Shown: positions 35,601 through 44,286 of the stretch, piece after piece
Layout of the letters: each line of letters begins with the position of its first letter
Position numbering within the stretch: the first letter of the stretch is position 1
Source: JAEKNW01 sp963677815
GTDB taxonomy: Bacteria > Cloacimonadota > Cloacimonadia > Cloacimonadales > JAFGVF01
Assembly: GCA_963677815.1 (NCBI GenBank)
Contig: OY782499.1
Location: 2,480,001-2,544,000 of the forward strand
Direction of reading: 5' to 3'
DNA length: 64,000 nucleotides
Notes under the pieces: generated by a model
Databases searched by the model: none
Seen by the model: only the letters and a program-made list of their open reading frames with translations
Told to the model about the DNA's origin: nothing
Program-made: the position numbers and the translations under genes

Positions 35601-36299
35601 AATAGTCCAATTCTCTGTCATTAGACCTATTGTTGATAGACCAAACATATCGAATAAGGCTGATATTTCTTTTAGTTCTAATTTAGAATTAAATGCCATT
35701 ACACCAGTATATACTAAATACATCAAGACTGCCCCCATATTTACATAGAGTTTTTTTCTGCTCAGTACAGCTACAAGTGTATAAATCGATGAAGCAATTA
35801 ATATGTTAGTCAGGGATACTTTTAGAAAGGGGTTCAAATAAATTAAAAGATTGAAATCTTGGAACTGCTTATTATCAAGCCAAGGTGAGAATTGTGCTAA
35901 GATTAATCCAAGCTGTAAGAAGAAGAATATAAAGACAACTGTAGAAATTCCTACAAACAACCTTGTAAACAAGAGTTTATATTTACCTATTTGCTTAGTA
36001 TATACTAGCTGGAATGAGTTGTGACTGAAATCTTTTAACAGAATATCACTAAGATATCCCCCCATGAAGAGGATTAGCAAGAGATTAAGGGCAGAAGAAA
36101 TCATCATAATATTTATGGAACTATTAGTAAAACTTTGTTCAGCTCCAGAGTTCATTGTTTGTACTCTCACACCTGTAAAAGCACCTGAGAAAGCATTCAT
36201 TATAAGGAAACCTAAAGCAAAAAATATTAGAGCGTAGATATAAGTTGAAATTCTTTTGAAAAGATATTTATATTCATAAAACAGAAGGCTAATAAACAT
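32676..36299 (-). CDS. ABC-2 type permease fused to an M1 family aminopeptidase
   Basis: 1207 residues. The first half (about 1-580) holds some 12-14 membrane helices of ABC-2 permease type in two sets. The second half (about 600-1180) is a soluble M1 metallopeptidase with the zinc motif HELAHQWWAH at about 938 (His, Glu, His) and the third zinc ligand in SEALAQYSAL about 25 residues later. Its position after the last membrane segment places the peptidase outside the inner membrane, in the periplasm. Fusions of this kind are known in Bacteroidetes, where their substrate is also unknown. It begins one base after the ATPase gene ends. Confidence 0.88.
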   Translation of the reverse strand: MFISLLFYEYKYLFKRISTYIYALIFFALGFLIMNAFSGAFTGVRVQTMNSGAEQSFTNSSINIMMISSALNLLLILFMGGYLSDILLKDFSHNSFQLVYTKQIGKYKLLFTRLFVGISTVVFIFFFLQLGLILAQFSPWLDNKQFQDFNLLIYLNPFLKVSLTNILIASSIYTLVAVLSRKKLYVNMGAVLMYLVYTGVMAFNSKLELKEISALFDMFGLSTIGLMTENWTIAQRNTDLLTFSSYFLYNRLLWLGLALIIYLVAFKFYNFTYPLDRKQRKNKEVISNNETPHYIHYGLITFKWNIFTYLKQFHHFFKIEFKILTKSVIFKVFAVIYILFALSSLANYSVIYDTPVHPVTYIITENLLGLVVGFSLLFIAIFSSELVWKSRNSNCYFFEDSAPLRNSIKAISHVITLTLSIAILWFVGSVIGIGYQLVNGFYKIDFSLYLIYGGILLLPAIMYSTVAIFIQNISPNRMAGIFIFFGFFTLVEYLPYLGLEHPLWQMFNNPRITYSDMNGFGSFLPKYFTHVIYWLSFALMLFIFGIRIYRTGSDYNLKNRLKNLYKNWSTGELVGFILMGLVFILSGSYIYHNTNILNTYRTNKEQREMSVNFENEYKYLANLEQARVVDVDLDVQIYPKKLELGVKGSLILKNKTKNPIDSLLFFTNQSKENFTYQLDREFELIKNDTDFNLYLIRLKQPLLPQDSLLYTFSDYYPHKGYEVDTNICENGSFFNSSAFMPEFGYVDYYELSSNELRKKYGLAPKERMAARDNIEARGNHYISKDSDWVNFSATLGTSADQIAVAPGYLIDSWEEDGRKQYRYEMDHPILKFFSFSSARYEIAKDKWIADSGKEVSLEIYYHPGHDYNLNSMMKALKMGLSYYSENYMEYPHRQMRILEFPRYATFAQSFPNTVPYSEGIGFIAKLDGKEKQDYPFFVTAHELAHQWWAHVVIGADVKGAVLMSEALAQYSALSIMEQEYGEVRMGDFLKHELHSYVTGRSSESSKEMPLSQVENQQYIHYNKGSVVMYGLKKYIGEDAVNTALKSVVDKYGYQNPPYINSEEFLTEIYKQVPDSLQYLAKEMFEDIILYSNNVNSIEVTKEDDLYRVDMEVECYKIKADSIGNETEVPLDDWIEVLAFSELYQDGKKEKVIANPDNRWFKLKSGKNVLSFYTNTKPSEAGVDPLYKLLDKNVFDNIKSVKNIKENI

Positions 36300-37189
36300 T
36301 ATTGACCTCCAAACTTATCACCTTGGTGAGGAATATTTTTGAAATAGACATCTTCTAAATCTGGTTCTTTTTGTTCAAATCCTGATAATTGACTATCGCA
36401 ATAGACTATTATTCTAATATCCCCCATGTAGAGATGTGAGGAAATAACATCGAATTCGTTACTATACCAATCTAGTTCATCCTTTTTAATTAATTTTCTC
36501 CAGATTTTTCCTTTGAGTTTTTCAGTTTCTTCTAATGGTGAACCTTTTAGGATTACTTGTCCTAAGTTGATGATTGCCATATCAGTACATAAGTCACTAA
36601 CATCATCGACAATATGAGTAGATAAAATCACTATTTTGTCTTCTCCAATTTCAGATAAAATATTATGAAAATGATTCCTCTCTTTAGGGTCAAGTCCTGC
36701 GGTAGGTTCATCAACGATAACAATTTCAGGATTAGCAATAAGAGCTTGAGCAATACCAAGTCTTTGTTTCATACCCCCTGAAAAGCCACCTACTCGCTTC
36801 TTTCTTTGGTCATAGAGATTTACCTTTGTTAACCATTCAGTAACTAAGTTTTTCCTTTCTTTATTGTTAGAAATACCCTTCAACACCGCATAATAATTTA
36901 AGGTATCCCAGGCTGTTAGGTTAGGATAAAAGTCAAAATTCTGGGGTAAAAATCCTAGTTTCTTCTTTAATTCGTTTTGATTTTTATTAATATCAATTGT
37001 ATCAAAATGGATAGAACCTAAATCACTTGCTTGAAGAGTTGCTATTGTTCTCATTAAAGTTGATTTACCCGCACCGTTAGGTCCTAATAGTCCGAACATA
37101 CCTTGATTAATTTCAAGATCAATGTTTTTTAAAGCATGAGTTCCATTTGAGTAAGTTTTGCTCAAGCCTTTAATTGTAAGTTTTTTCAT
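36299..37189 (-). CDS. ABC transporter ATP-binding protein
   Basis: 296 residues. Walker A GLLGPNGAGKSTLMRT (about 33-48), Q-loop in LGFLPQNFDFYPNLTAWD, signature FSGGMKQRLGIAQALIANP (about 135) and Walker B EIVIVDEPTAGLDP. It should power the downstream permease-peptidase, with which it overlaps by one base. The C-terminal 70 residues are a short regulatory-type extension. A promoter lies at 37267-37294. Confidence 0.93.
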   Translation of the reverse strand: MKKLTIKGLSKTYSNGTHALKNIDLEINQGMFGLLGPNGAGKSTLMRTIATLQASDLGSIHFDTIDINKNQNELKKKLGFLPQNFDFYPNLTAWDTLNYYAVLKGISNNKERKNLVTEWLTKVNLYDQRKKRVGGFSGGMKQRLGIAQALIANPEIVIVDEPTAGLDPKERNHFHNILSEIGEDKIVILSTHIVDDVSDLCTDMAIINLGQVILKGSPLEETEKLKGKIWRKLIKKDELDWYSNEFDVISSHLYMGDIRIIVYCDSQLSGFEQKEPDLEDVYFKNIPHQGDKFGGQ

Positions 37190-37266
37190 TTAAACTCCTA
37201 TTTATCATATATTTATTATTTTATAAATAGAAGTCGTATTAGTATTCTTTTCCCTTTGTTATTACC

Positions 37267-37294
37267 AATATATAAATATGCAAATGTTGGTCAA
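37267..37294 (-). promoter_or_regulatory. Promoter of the ABC-peptidase operon
   Basis: Minus strand: TTGACC (37289-37294), a 16-base spacer, TATATT (37267-37272), each one base from consensus. It lies between the tRNA-Pro gene and the ATPase gene, 78 bases before the start codon. Confidence 0.5.
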
Positions 37295-37313
37295 GTTTTT
37301 TAATAAATAAAAG

Positions 37314-37391
37314 TGGTCGGGATGACTGGATTTGAACCAGCGACCACCTGAACCCCATTCAGGTACGCTATCCTGACTGCGCTACATCCCG
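37314..37391 (-). tRNA. tRNA-Pro: tRNA-Pro (anticodon GGG)
   Basis: The minus strand folds as a 78-base tRNA. Acceptor arm CGGGATG/CATCCCG with discriminator A and encoded CCA; anticodon arm CCTGA-ATGGGGT-TCAGG with anticodon GGG and G37; T arm GCTGG-TTCAAAT-CCAGT (with one G-T pair). It reads CCC and, by wobble, CCU. It starts only 5 bases after the stop codon of the sensor kinase gene on the same strand, so it may be processed from that transcript. Confidence 0.95.
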
Positions 37392-37396
37392 ACATT

Positions 37397-39733
37397 TTAC
37401 ACTAAAGGTAATGTAATATTAATCTTTGTTCCAATATTTAGTTGGCTTTCTACTTCTAGTTGCCCCTTATGGTAATCTATAAGTTCTTTGCACAATATTA
37501 ATCCTAGACCAGTACCTTTTTCATTTTGAGTGCCAATCTGACTAGTGATAGAATTTTTGTCAAATATATTGTCAATTTGCTCTTGAGTCATCCCTACTCC
37601 ATCATCTTCTAAAATTATCTTAAGAGAAGAGTCATCAGACTTTACTTTAATTGAAATTTCTCCATTCATATTAGAAAATTTAATTGAGTTTGATAAGATA
37701 TTCCTCATAATTGTTGAGAACATTCTTGAATCAGCAGAAGCATAAATATTTGTAGAACAATCAACGAAAATCTTTATTTTTTTAAGTTTAATTTGAGCAC
37801 TCAAGAGAGATATGGTTTCTTGAATACTTTCATAAACTCTGATCTTAGTAGGATTAAAGCTTAATTGTTTTGTTTGGATCCTAGCCCAATCTAGCAAGTT
37901 TTCTAGCAGAGTATGGGCTGAGATTGATGATTCATTAATCATAGCAATCATTTCATCAATCTCACTAGGGTCCATTTCTTTCCATGAATCTTTCATAAGA
38001 TTAGTAAAGCCAATAATAGCGTTAAATGGATTCTTTAAATCATGTGCTATGATGGAAAATAATCTATCCTTTGTTGCATTAAGTACTCTTAATTCAGCTT
38101 CAGCATCTTTTATAGTTTTTATTATTTCATTTAGCTTAGTGGTATCTTGAATAACAGCGACTCTAACTTCTTTGCGTTTATAGATATAAGGTCTAGAACT
38201 AATTTTGACGTCGATTAATTCATTATTAGCATTAATGAGATGACTTTCTAGCACTACTTTTTCATCAGCAAAGAGAAGTTCTTGAATATCATCTTTAGAT
38301 TCTTTGGGAGTTAGATCAAGAATATTACTAACTCTTTGCTTAGAATCTTTTGAGAAAAACATGCGTTTAAATTGATTGTTTGTATCAATAATAGAGCCTC
38401 TATCATGAACAACTATTCCTTCAGATGAGGCATTAGCTAATTTTCTTATCTTATCAAGGGTTTTCTTATCCTTGATATAGATTAAAATTATCAAGATAAT
38501 TATGATAAGCATGGAAACAGTCGAGAGAGTTAATAATCTGCTATTATATAAACTTTTCGCTTTCAAATGGTTATTTTCAACCTCTTTTACATGATTCTGT
38601 ACAACAGAATGAAGTTTAACTAAATTCTGAGAAGTTCTATTCATAATAATAGAATCAGTTAGAGCTACATAAGTATTGAAATATTTTTTTGCATCAAGCA
38701 AATTGTTTTCCCAGTAGTTTAGTCTAACCAACATTTGCGAATAATAGTGGGCATTTTCAATAATACCATGCTTGTAAGAATATTCAAATATCTCTGTAAA
38801 AATCTCTTTAGCCTCTTGAGGTTTCCCATGAGAAATATAGTAATGAGCTTTCTGGTTTAAAGCAGAGCTTAATGATAAATAATCTCCCACTTCTTCAATT
38901 AAGGCTATACTATTGTTGAGATAATCTAGAGCTAATTCATTTTGGCCTTTTTCTCCATTGACTTGAAATAAGCCTAGACCAGCGGAAGCTCTTAAGATTT
39001 TAGCCTCATCACTGAATTCTTCATCAATTTGATAATTATCCCAAATATCTTTTAGGTATCTTTCAGCCTTAGTAAACTCTTGAATATTGAGGTAATTCCT
39101 TGAAATTAGAAGCTTTGAATGATACACTGCATAAGTATGATTAATTTCTTGTCTGAGCCTAAGTCCAATTTCTAAATGTTTGAATGCTTCCTCATGTTGC
39201 TTATTGGAAGCTTTGCACAAAGCAATATTATTATGCATAACAGATTGACCGTACTTATCATCAAGTTCTATCATATATTCAAGCCCATCTTCATAGTAAG
39301 GTTGAGCGATATCGTATTGTCCCATGGCATAATAGACATTACCAATATCAGAATGTAACCAAGCTAAACTGTAGTCATCATCAATTGTTAGAAAATATCC
39401 ACTTGCCTTAAAAAGATATTCTAAGGCAAAATTCGCCATACCCATTTGTTGATATAGTTGCCCAATTCTGATATATCGGTGATACATTTCATCAATATCA
39501 CCTTGTTCCTCTTTGTAGCTAGCTATCTTTTTTAAATAGTTAATAGCTTTCAAAGGATCACTTACTTTATAACTATTATATGCTTCTTCCCATAAATTCA
39601 CTAAGACAGAATCGGGTGGATTATTCGCTTGAATAGCTAGAATCTTTTCCTCAATCATGTGGTGGTCTTCTAAGGCAAAGACACTTACAACTAAACTAAC
39701 CAATAAAAGAACAAGCAAGATGGCTTTATTCAT
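37397..39733 (-). CDS. Sensor histidine kinase with periplasmic TPR repeats and PAS domain
   Basis: 778 residues. Signal peptide (about 1-20), a periplasmic block of about seven tetratricopeptide repeats (about 60-360, such as YAMGQYDIAQPYYEDGLEYM), one membrane helix (about 402-420, VSMLIIIILIILIYIK), a PAS domain (about 430-540), HisKA with FSIIAHDLKNPFNAIIGF (phospho-His, about 560) and HATPase with N-box NILSNSIKFSN, DDGVGM and KGTGLGLIL. No receiver domain. The sensed signal is unknown; the layout is common in Bacteroidetes and relatives. It is followed at once by tRNA-Pro and preceded by the hybrid kinase with a 35-base gap. Confidence 0.9.
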   Translation of the reverse strand: MNKAILLVLLLVSLVVSVFALEDHHMIEEKILAIQANNPPDSVLVNLWEEAYNSYKVSDPLKAINYLKKIASYKEEQGDIDEMYHRYIRIGQLYQQMGMANFALEYLFKASGYFLTIDDDYSLAWLHSDIGNVYYAMGQYDIAQPYYEDGLEYMIELDDKYGQSVMHNNIALCKASNKQHEEAFKHLEIGLRLRQEINHTYAVYHSKLLISRNYLNIQEFTKAERYLKDIWDNYQIDEEFSDEAKILRASAGLGLFQVNGEKGQNELALDYLNNSIALIEEVGDYLSLSSALNQKAHYYISHGKPQEAKEIFTEIFEYSYKHGIIENAHYYSQMLVRLNYWENNLLDAKKYFNTYVALTDSIIMNRTSQNLVKLHSVVQNHVKEVENNHLKAKSLYNSRLLTLSTVSMLIIIILIILIYIKDKKTLDKIRKLANASSEGIVVHDRGSIIDTNNQFKRMFFSKDSKQRVSNILDLTPKESKDDIQELLFADEKVVLESHLINANNELIDVKISSRPYIYKRKEVRVAVIQDTTKLNEIIKTIKDAEAELRVLNATKDRLFSIIAHDLKNPFNAIIGFTNLMKDSWKEMDPSEIDEMIAMINESSISAHTLLENLLDWARIQTKQLSFNPTKIRVYESIQETISLLSAQIKLKKIKIFVDCSTNIYASADSRMFSTIMRNILSNSIKFSNMNGEISIKVKSDDSSLKIILEDDGVGMTQEQIDNIFDKNSITSQIGTQNEKGTGLGLILCKELIDYHKGQLEVESQLNIGTKINITLPLV

Positions 39734-39768
39734 AATCTTCTCTCAAATTTCTATAAATCTTTAATTTA

Positions 39769-41382
39769 TTATTCTTCTTTCTTTAAACTTTTGTGAACAG
39801 CAACAAGTAAATCTTCAGATGAGAATGGTTTACGAAGGAATAGAATTCCTTCAGATATTAATTTTCTAAGTTCTTCTTTCTCTTTTGAATAACCACTAGT
39901 TATGATGAAAGGTACTTGGCTATGAATGTTTTTTAGTGATTTATACAAAGAATAACCATCACCATCTGGTAAGATTAAATCTGAGATTATTAAATCAATT
40001 CTATTGATTTGTTCTTTAACTATCTCTGATGCTGAAGCTATATCTTTACAGGCGATAACAGAGAAATTATTCTTCCTGAGAATTTTTAAAATCACATTAC
40101 AAATCAAATCATCATCTTCTATCAAAAGTACTTTCTCCTGACTACCCATAACTCTTTTCTTCTTTTCTTTCAATTCTGGAATATTACCTATAACATTTTC
40201 TTTATAAATTGGTAAATAGATCTTGAATACTGTACCAAAACCTATATTACTCTCAATATCAATAAAACCGCTATACTGCTTAACAATTCCTTGAACATTC
40301 GATAAACCAAGGCCTGTTCCTTTGCCTTGCTCTTTAGTAGTGAAGAATGGCTCAAAAATCTTCTCAATATGTTCTTGAGATATGCCCACTCCTGTATCAG
40401 CTACTGACAACTTTAGATAATTTCCTGCACGTCTATCAAAATTATCTTTGAAATCTTCAGCTTTAATTTCAATTTCTTCAGTTGAGATCTTTATAGTTCC
40501 ACCACTTTCCATAGCATCTCTGGCGTTCAAACACAGATTAAGAATAATTTGCTCAAATTGAATTTCGTCTGCTTTAATTTTAATAGGATTTCTGGATAGA
40601 TTCAGATCTATCTTGATATTTTCGCCTATAAGCCGGGAAATCATTTTTCTCATGTAAGTCAAAGATTCATTAATATCTAACAAGACAAATTCTACTTCCT
40701 GTTTGCGAGTAAAAATTAGTAATTGTTTAGTTAGAGAAGAAGCCTTATTTGCAGCTTGTATAATTGTTTCAATATTTTCAACATAGACTTCATTACTTTC
40801 ACCGTAATCTAAACAAAGCTCGGCATTACCAATTACTACCTGCAAGATATTATTGAAATCATGGGCCATACCCATAGAAAGATGTCCAATAGTTTCCAAT
40901 TTAGATCTTTGCTCTTTACTCTTTCTGAGCTCTTCTAATTCAGTAATATCAGTAAAGATTTCATAAAAACCATCAATATTGCTATGATGATAAATAGGGA
41001 TTATTTTCATTTCATATTGTTTCTGTGCCAGCATCAACTTTTTGGTCACAATTTCTCTTTTAATAAAAGCTTCCTTGAATGGAAGTTGAGGTTCATAAGA
41101 TGAAATTATCAAATCAGGCTCAGAAGTTTTGCCTATTTCTATATTAGGGATTAGGTCTTTAGCTTTATAATTATATTCTTCTATTAAGCCTTCTAAATTG
41201 ATTCTGATTGCCGGTAGGTGAAGCCTGAAAAGTAGATTATTATCTTTTTCAGTTTTAAATAAAGGATTTACCTTTTCTTCAGACACTTTTACTTGAGTAA
41301 CTACCTGCTTGTTGTTTTTCACAAGCAGGTAAATTACTACTAAAAACAGTAAAGAATTTATTACTATTAGATAAATTTCCAT
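39769..41382 (-). CDS. Hybrid histidine kinase-response regulator
   Basis: 537 residues. One N-terminal membrane helix (about 5-21), a PAS-like segment (about 50-155), HisKA with GHLSMGMAHDFNNILQVVIG (phospho-His, about 172), HATPase with NLCLNARDAME, DTGVGIS and KGTGLGLSNV, then a C-terminal receiver domain (about 415-535) with IEDDDLICNV, phospho-acceptor Asp in ISDLILPDGDG and RKPFSSEDL. Probably regulates with the neighbouring kinase; a DNA-binding output is not present. It begins 9 bases after the preceding barrel gene ends. Confidence 0.9.
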   Translation of the reverse strand: MEIYLIVINSLLFLVVIYLLVKNNKQVVTQVKVSEEKVNPLFKTEKDNNLLFRLHLPAIRINLEGLIEEYNYKAKDLIPNIEIGKTSEPDLIISSYEPQLPFKEAFIKREIVTKKLMLAQKQYEMKIIPIYHHSNIDGFYEIFTDITELEELRKSKEQRSKLETIGHLSMGMAHDFNNILQVVIGNAELCLDYGESNEVYVENIETIIQAANKASSLTKQLLIFTRKQEVEFVLLDINESLTYMRKMISRLIGENIKIDLNLSRNPIKIKADEIQFEQIILNLCLNARDAMESGGTIKISTEEIEIKAEDFKDNFDRRAGNYLKLSVADTGVGISQEHIEKIFEPFFTTKEQGKGTGLGLSNVQGIVKQYSGFIDIESNIGFGTVFKIYLPIYKENVIGNIPELKEKKKRVMGSQEKVLLIEDDDLICNVILKILRKNNFSVIACKDIASASEIVKEQINRIDLIISDLILPDGDGYSLYKSLKNIHSQVPFIITSGYSKEKEELRKLISEGILFLRKPFSSEDLLVAVHKSLKKEE

Positions 41383-41391
41383 AAACTCAAC

Positions 41392-42849
41392 TTAGAATTT
41401 GAACTCAACAGTAAAAGAGAAGGTCTTGGCTATTTCATCATCACCTTTAATTTTACCATCATTGTTAATATCATCATATCTTTCTTGATAGTTACCTACT
41501 AGAAAAGAATTTCCACCCAACTCGTAAGAAATCTTACCAGTAACAGTAGCATTTTCATTTCTAAATTGCTTGAAGTTTATATACTTTTTATTTGTTTGGG
41601 CATATTCAATTGATGCTTCATTAATCTTTGGAATCATGCTTGTATCTGCTCTTAATCCAGCCCATAATGATTTACCTGTTACCACATCTTGGCCATACAT
41701 ATCTTGATAAGCTAAATCAAAAAAGAATAACTGACCAATATTAGCTGTAACAGAACCATACCAACCTGTTGATGCTTTCACACCATCAAGAATTGATGTC
41801 TTTGTATAGATTTCTTGACCTCTTACAAAAGCTCTTTGGTCATCATATAAATAATCAAAGAAAGCAGGTATAAATTCATCTTCAAATCTTCGTCCTTCTA
41901 GTTTCATGTCAAAAATAGCAAATTTTGCACCAAAACCTGGGAAGATAAAACCTTGTCCGTAATCTATAATTTTAGCATATTCAGCATAGTGATAAAGCTT
42001 GAAATAATCATAATCAACTAATGGTAGAGTATAATCTGTTCCAACTATAGTTACATCTTCTTCTTTGTCATATATAGGTTTTTCGTCTAATATAATTTCT
42101 CCATCTTCAGGGTCATAAATATTATCACCATCAGCATCAATATCAATTTCATCAGGGAATCCATCACCATCAGTATCTACGGCATAGTCATCATCGTCTG
42201 GAAAAGCATCAAAGATATCTGGAACATTATCATTATCATCATCATCGAATCTCTTATATTGATCGACATCGTGTGCAAATGAAACTCCAAGGTCTAATTG
42301 ACTCAATAGTGGAAAATTAGAGACTTCTAGTGGCTTAAAATGGGCTCTAGTAGCAAAGATATCCATCTTTGTGAAATCAGCAGCAAACATTTCCATTCCA
42401 AAACCACTAATTTCAGTATTAAAACCGAAATAACCACCAATTTTTTTACTATCAGGATAGTTAAGCATATTTGTGTAACCATTAACAATCAAGCCATTTG
42501 CTAAAGTATAAGATCTAAATGAGCCAACTAAAGCATAGAAAGGATCTCCACGATGGGCAAAGCGTAAATAAAGTATTTTATTAACATAATCTTGCCAATC
42601 ATCCCAATCTTCTTCTCTAATATCACCTTCTCCTGTAATGAGAAAATCTATATCTAAACCAAGACCGAACTTCCACATGACCAATTCGGGATTTAATCTA
42701 ATTCTTGTATAAGTTTCTCCATTAATTGTTGTTGCTCCTACTGAACCACCCATTTGAAAACCTTCATCCTGGGAGACATCCATTCCCCCTTGTTGAGCTA
42801 CAAGAACGAGGGGTAACATTAATAAGAAAAGAACTATTATCTTTTTCAT
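41392..42849 (-). CDS. Outer-membrane protein with Asp-rich thrombospondin-3-like repeats
   Basis: 485 residues from the ATG at 42849, which has AAGGAGATGTG right before it; an ATG 36 bases upstream is rejected because the signal peptide (MKKIIVLFLLMLPLVLVAQQ) starts here. The body looks like a beta-barrel or porin and ends in TVEFKF. An Asp-rich insert at about 205-250 (DDDNDNVPDIFDAFPDDDDY, DTDGDGFPDEIDIDADGDN) has the calcium-binding repeats of the thrombospondin type 3/TSP3 class, probably an external loop. Role unknown; its position before two sensor kinases may mean it is part of the sensed system. Confidence 0.72.
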   Translation of the reverse strand: MKKIIVLFLLMLPLVLVAQQGGMDVSQDEGFQMGGSVGATTINGETYTRIRLNPELVMWKFGLGLDIDFLITGEGDIREEDWDDWQDYVNKILYLRFAHRGDPFYALVGSFRSYTLANGLIVNGYTNMLNYPDSKKIGGYFGFNTEISGFGMEMFAADFTKMDIFATRAHFKPLEVSNFPLLSQLDLGVSFAHDVDQYKRFDDDDNDNVPDIFDAFPDDDDYAVDTDGDGFPDEIDIDADGDNIYDPEDGEIILDEKPIYDKEEDVTIVGTDYTLPLVDYDYFKLYHYAEYAKIIDYGQGFIFPGFGAKFAIFDMKLEGRRFEDEFIPAFFDYLYDDQRAFVRGQEIYTKTSILDGVKASTGWYGSVTANIGQLFFFDLAYQDMYGQDVVTGKSLWAGLRADTSMIPKINEASIEYAQTNKKYINFKQFRNENATVTGKISYELGGNSFLVGNYQERYDDINNDGKIKGDDEIAKTFSFTVEFKF

Positions 42850-42930
42850 CACATCTCCTTTGTTAAATAAATTTTTATTAACCATATTTTTAATTATTAT
42901 TATTTTTAAGTCAAGTAAAAATTATGATTT

Positions 42931-42976
42931 AACCCATATAGTGCTATTCTTAAAGATCTATGGCATTATTTGGGTT
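42931..42976. repeat. Family P palindrome, short deletion derivative
   Basis: AACCCA, the left tip of family P, is joined directly to the right arm (TATAGTGCTATTCTTAAAGA ... GCATTATTTGGGTT). The middle 120 bases are missing. It lies between the stop of the Ldh-family gene and the barrel gene start. Confidence 0.7.
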
Positions 42977-42987
42977 TAACCATATTG

Positions 42988-44076
42988 TTATACGTCTAAA
43001 AGCTCTATTCCCAGTTCTTTTTTCATTATTTGAATATTTTTAAGTAGAGCAGGAGTGATAGGAACTCCTTCTTCTCTAATCTCTTTATCTTTATAGTATT
43101 CTTTTTCCCCTGCAATCCAAATTCTATCTTTGTTAGGAGCAACTTGAGATTCTTGTAATGTTTTCATTATATTTCCGGTAATTTGTTTAAAGTCATCAAT
43201 CTCTGTAAAGAAATCAATATTTATAGCTAAGAAGAAATGACCAAGCTTATAAGGTACCCTGTTTCCTTCTTTGTCAAAGCCATGTAATTCTTGAAGATAA
43301 GCTCCATTTTGTAAAGCAGCACAGAGAATTTCTACCATAACCCCCAAACTATAACCCTTGTGGGAACCAGTCTCTTCATCTGCCCCACCAATTGGGAGCA
43401 TAGCTGCCTGTTTGGATATTAAATCTTTGAGTAATTGTGTGGTATCAGTAAAAGGCTTTCCCTTTCTATCAATAGCCCAGCCAAGAGGTGTTTCTTTTCC
43501 TTCTCTATCAAGAACTTCTATTTTTCCTCTTTGTGATATCGAAGTTGCACCGTCAAAAAGAAATGGATATTCTAAGTTTGAAGGTGCTCCAAAGCATATA
43601 GGATTAGTTCCTAACATAGGGTCAACTCCATTAGTAGGGGCAATTGAGGGCCTAGCATTAGTAAAAGTTATACCAATCATATCTTGCTGAGTTGCCATAG
43701 ATGCATAATAACCTGCAATTCCATAATGGGTAGAGTTTCTAACAACCACACAACCTAATCCATACTGTTTTGCTTTATCAATTGCTGTTTGCATGGCTCT
43801 GTGGGAAATCACATGCCCCATGCCATGATTACCATCCCAGACTGCTGTAGCATATTTATCTCTGATAACATCTATCTTTGTTGTTGGAAATTGAATACCT
43901 GCTTTAATTCTATCATAATACATCTTACAACGGCCAATTCCGTGAGATTCAATCCCTCTTAAATCTGATTCAATCAGAACATCTGCACATATTTTAGCCT
44001 CAGCTTCTGGAACTTGCAGTTTTGTGAATACCTCAACCATAAACTTGTGTAATTCATCAACTGATATTCTTAACAT
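42988..44076 (-). CDS. Ldh family oxidoreductase (malate/L-lactate/ureidoglycolate dehydrogenase type)
   Basis: 362 residues. The Ldh_2 family oxidises 2-hydroxyacids with NAD(P) in the cytosol. Conserved blocks are DLRGIESHGIGR (about 34-45), NSTHYGIAGYYA (about 113), GTNPICFGAPS (about 159) and GSHKGYSLGVMVEILCAAL (about 235). No paralogue or pathway neighbours, so the exact substrate cannot be set. ATG start. It is flanked by a family P fragment and a family D hairpin. Confidence 0.9.
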   Translation of the reverse strand: MLRISVDELHKFMVEVFTKLQVPEAEAKICADVLIESDLRGIESHGIGRCKMYYDRIKAGIQFPTTKIDVIRDKYATAVWDGNHGMGHVISHRAMQTAIDKAKQYGLGCVVVRNSTHYGIAGYYASMATQQDMIGITFTNARPSIAPTNGVDPMLGTNPICFGAPSNLEYPFLFDGATSISQRGKIEVLDREGKETPLGWAIDRKGKPFTDTTQLLKDLISKQAAMLPIGGADEETGSHKGYSLGVMVEILCAALQNGAYLQELHGFDKEGNRVPYKLGHFFLAINIDFFTEIDDFKQITGNIMKTLQESQVAPNKDRIWIAGEKEYYKDKEIREEGVPITPALLKNIQIMKKELGIELLDV

Positions 44077-44162
44077 ATCTCCCCCTAATTTTTGTAACTT
44101 AATATTACGAATTTAACTAGTGAAATGAATGGTGTCAAGGAGTTTTTACTTTATTAATATTC

Positions 44163-44220
44163 CTTGATTGTTACTCTCTCTATATTTTTCCAATAATATA
44201 AAGAGATAGTAACAATCAAG
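44163..44220. repeat. Dispersed hairpin repeat, family D copy 3
   Basis: CTTGATTGTTACTCTCTCTA pairs with AGAGATAGTAACAATCAAG around TTTTTCCAAT. It lies beyond the 3' end of the cyclase gene (44287) and upstream of the Ldh-family gene, so it could terminate the five-gene operon. The remaining sequence of this 210-base gap shows nothing else. Confidence 0.88.
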
Positions 44221-44286
44221 AAAAGGAAATCACTATTCTTAGAGGATTTAAAAATGATTTTTATACTACTGATTTATATTGATTAT

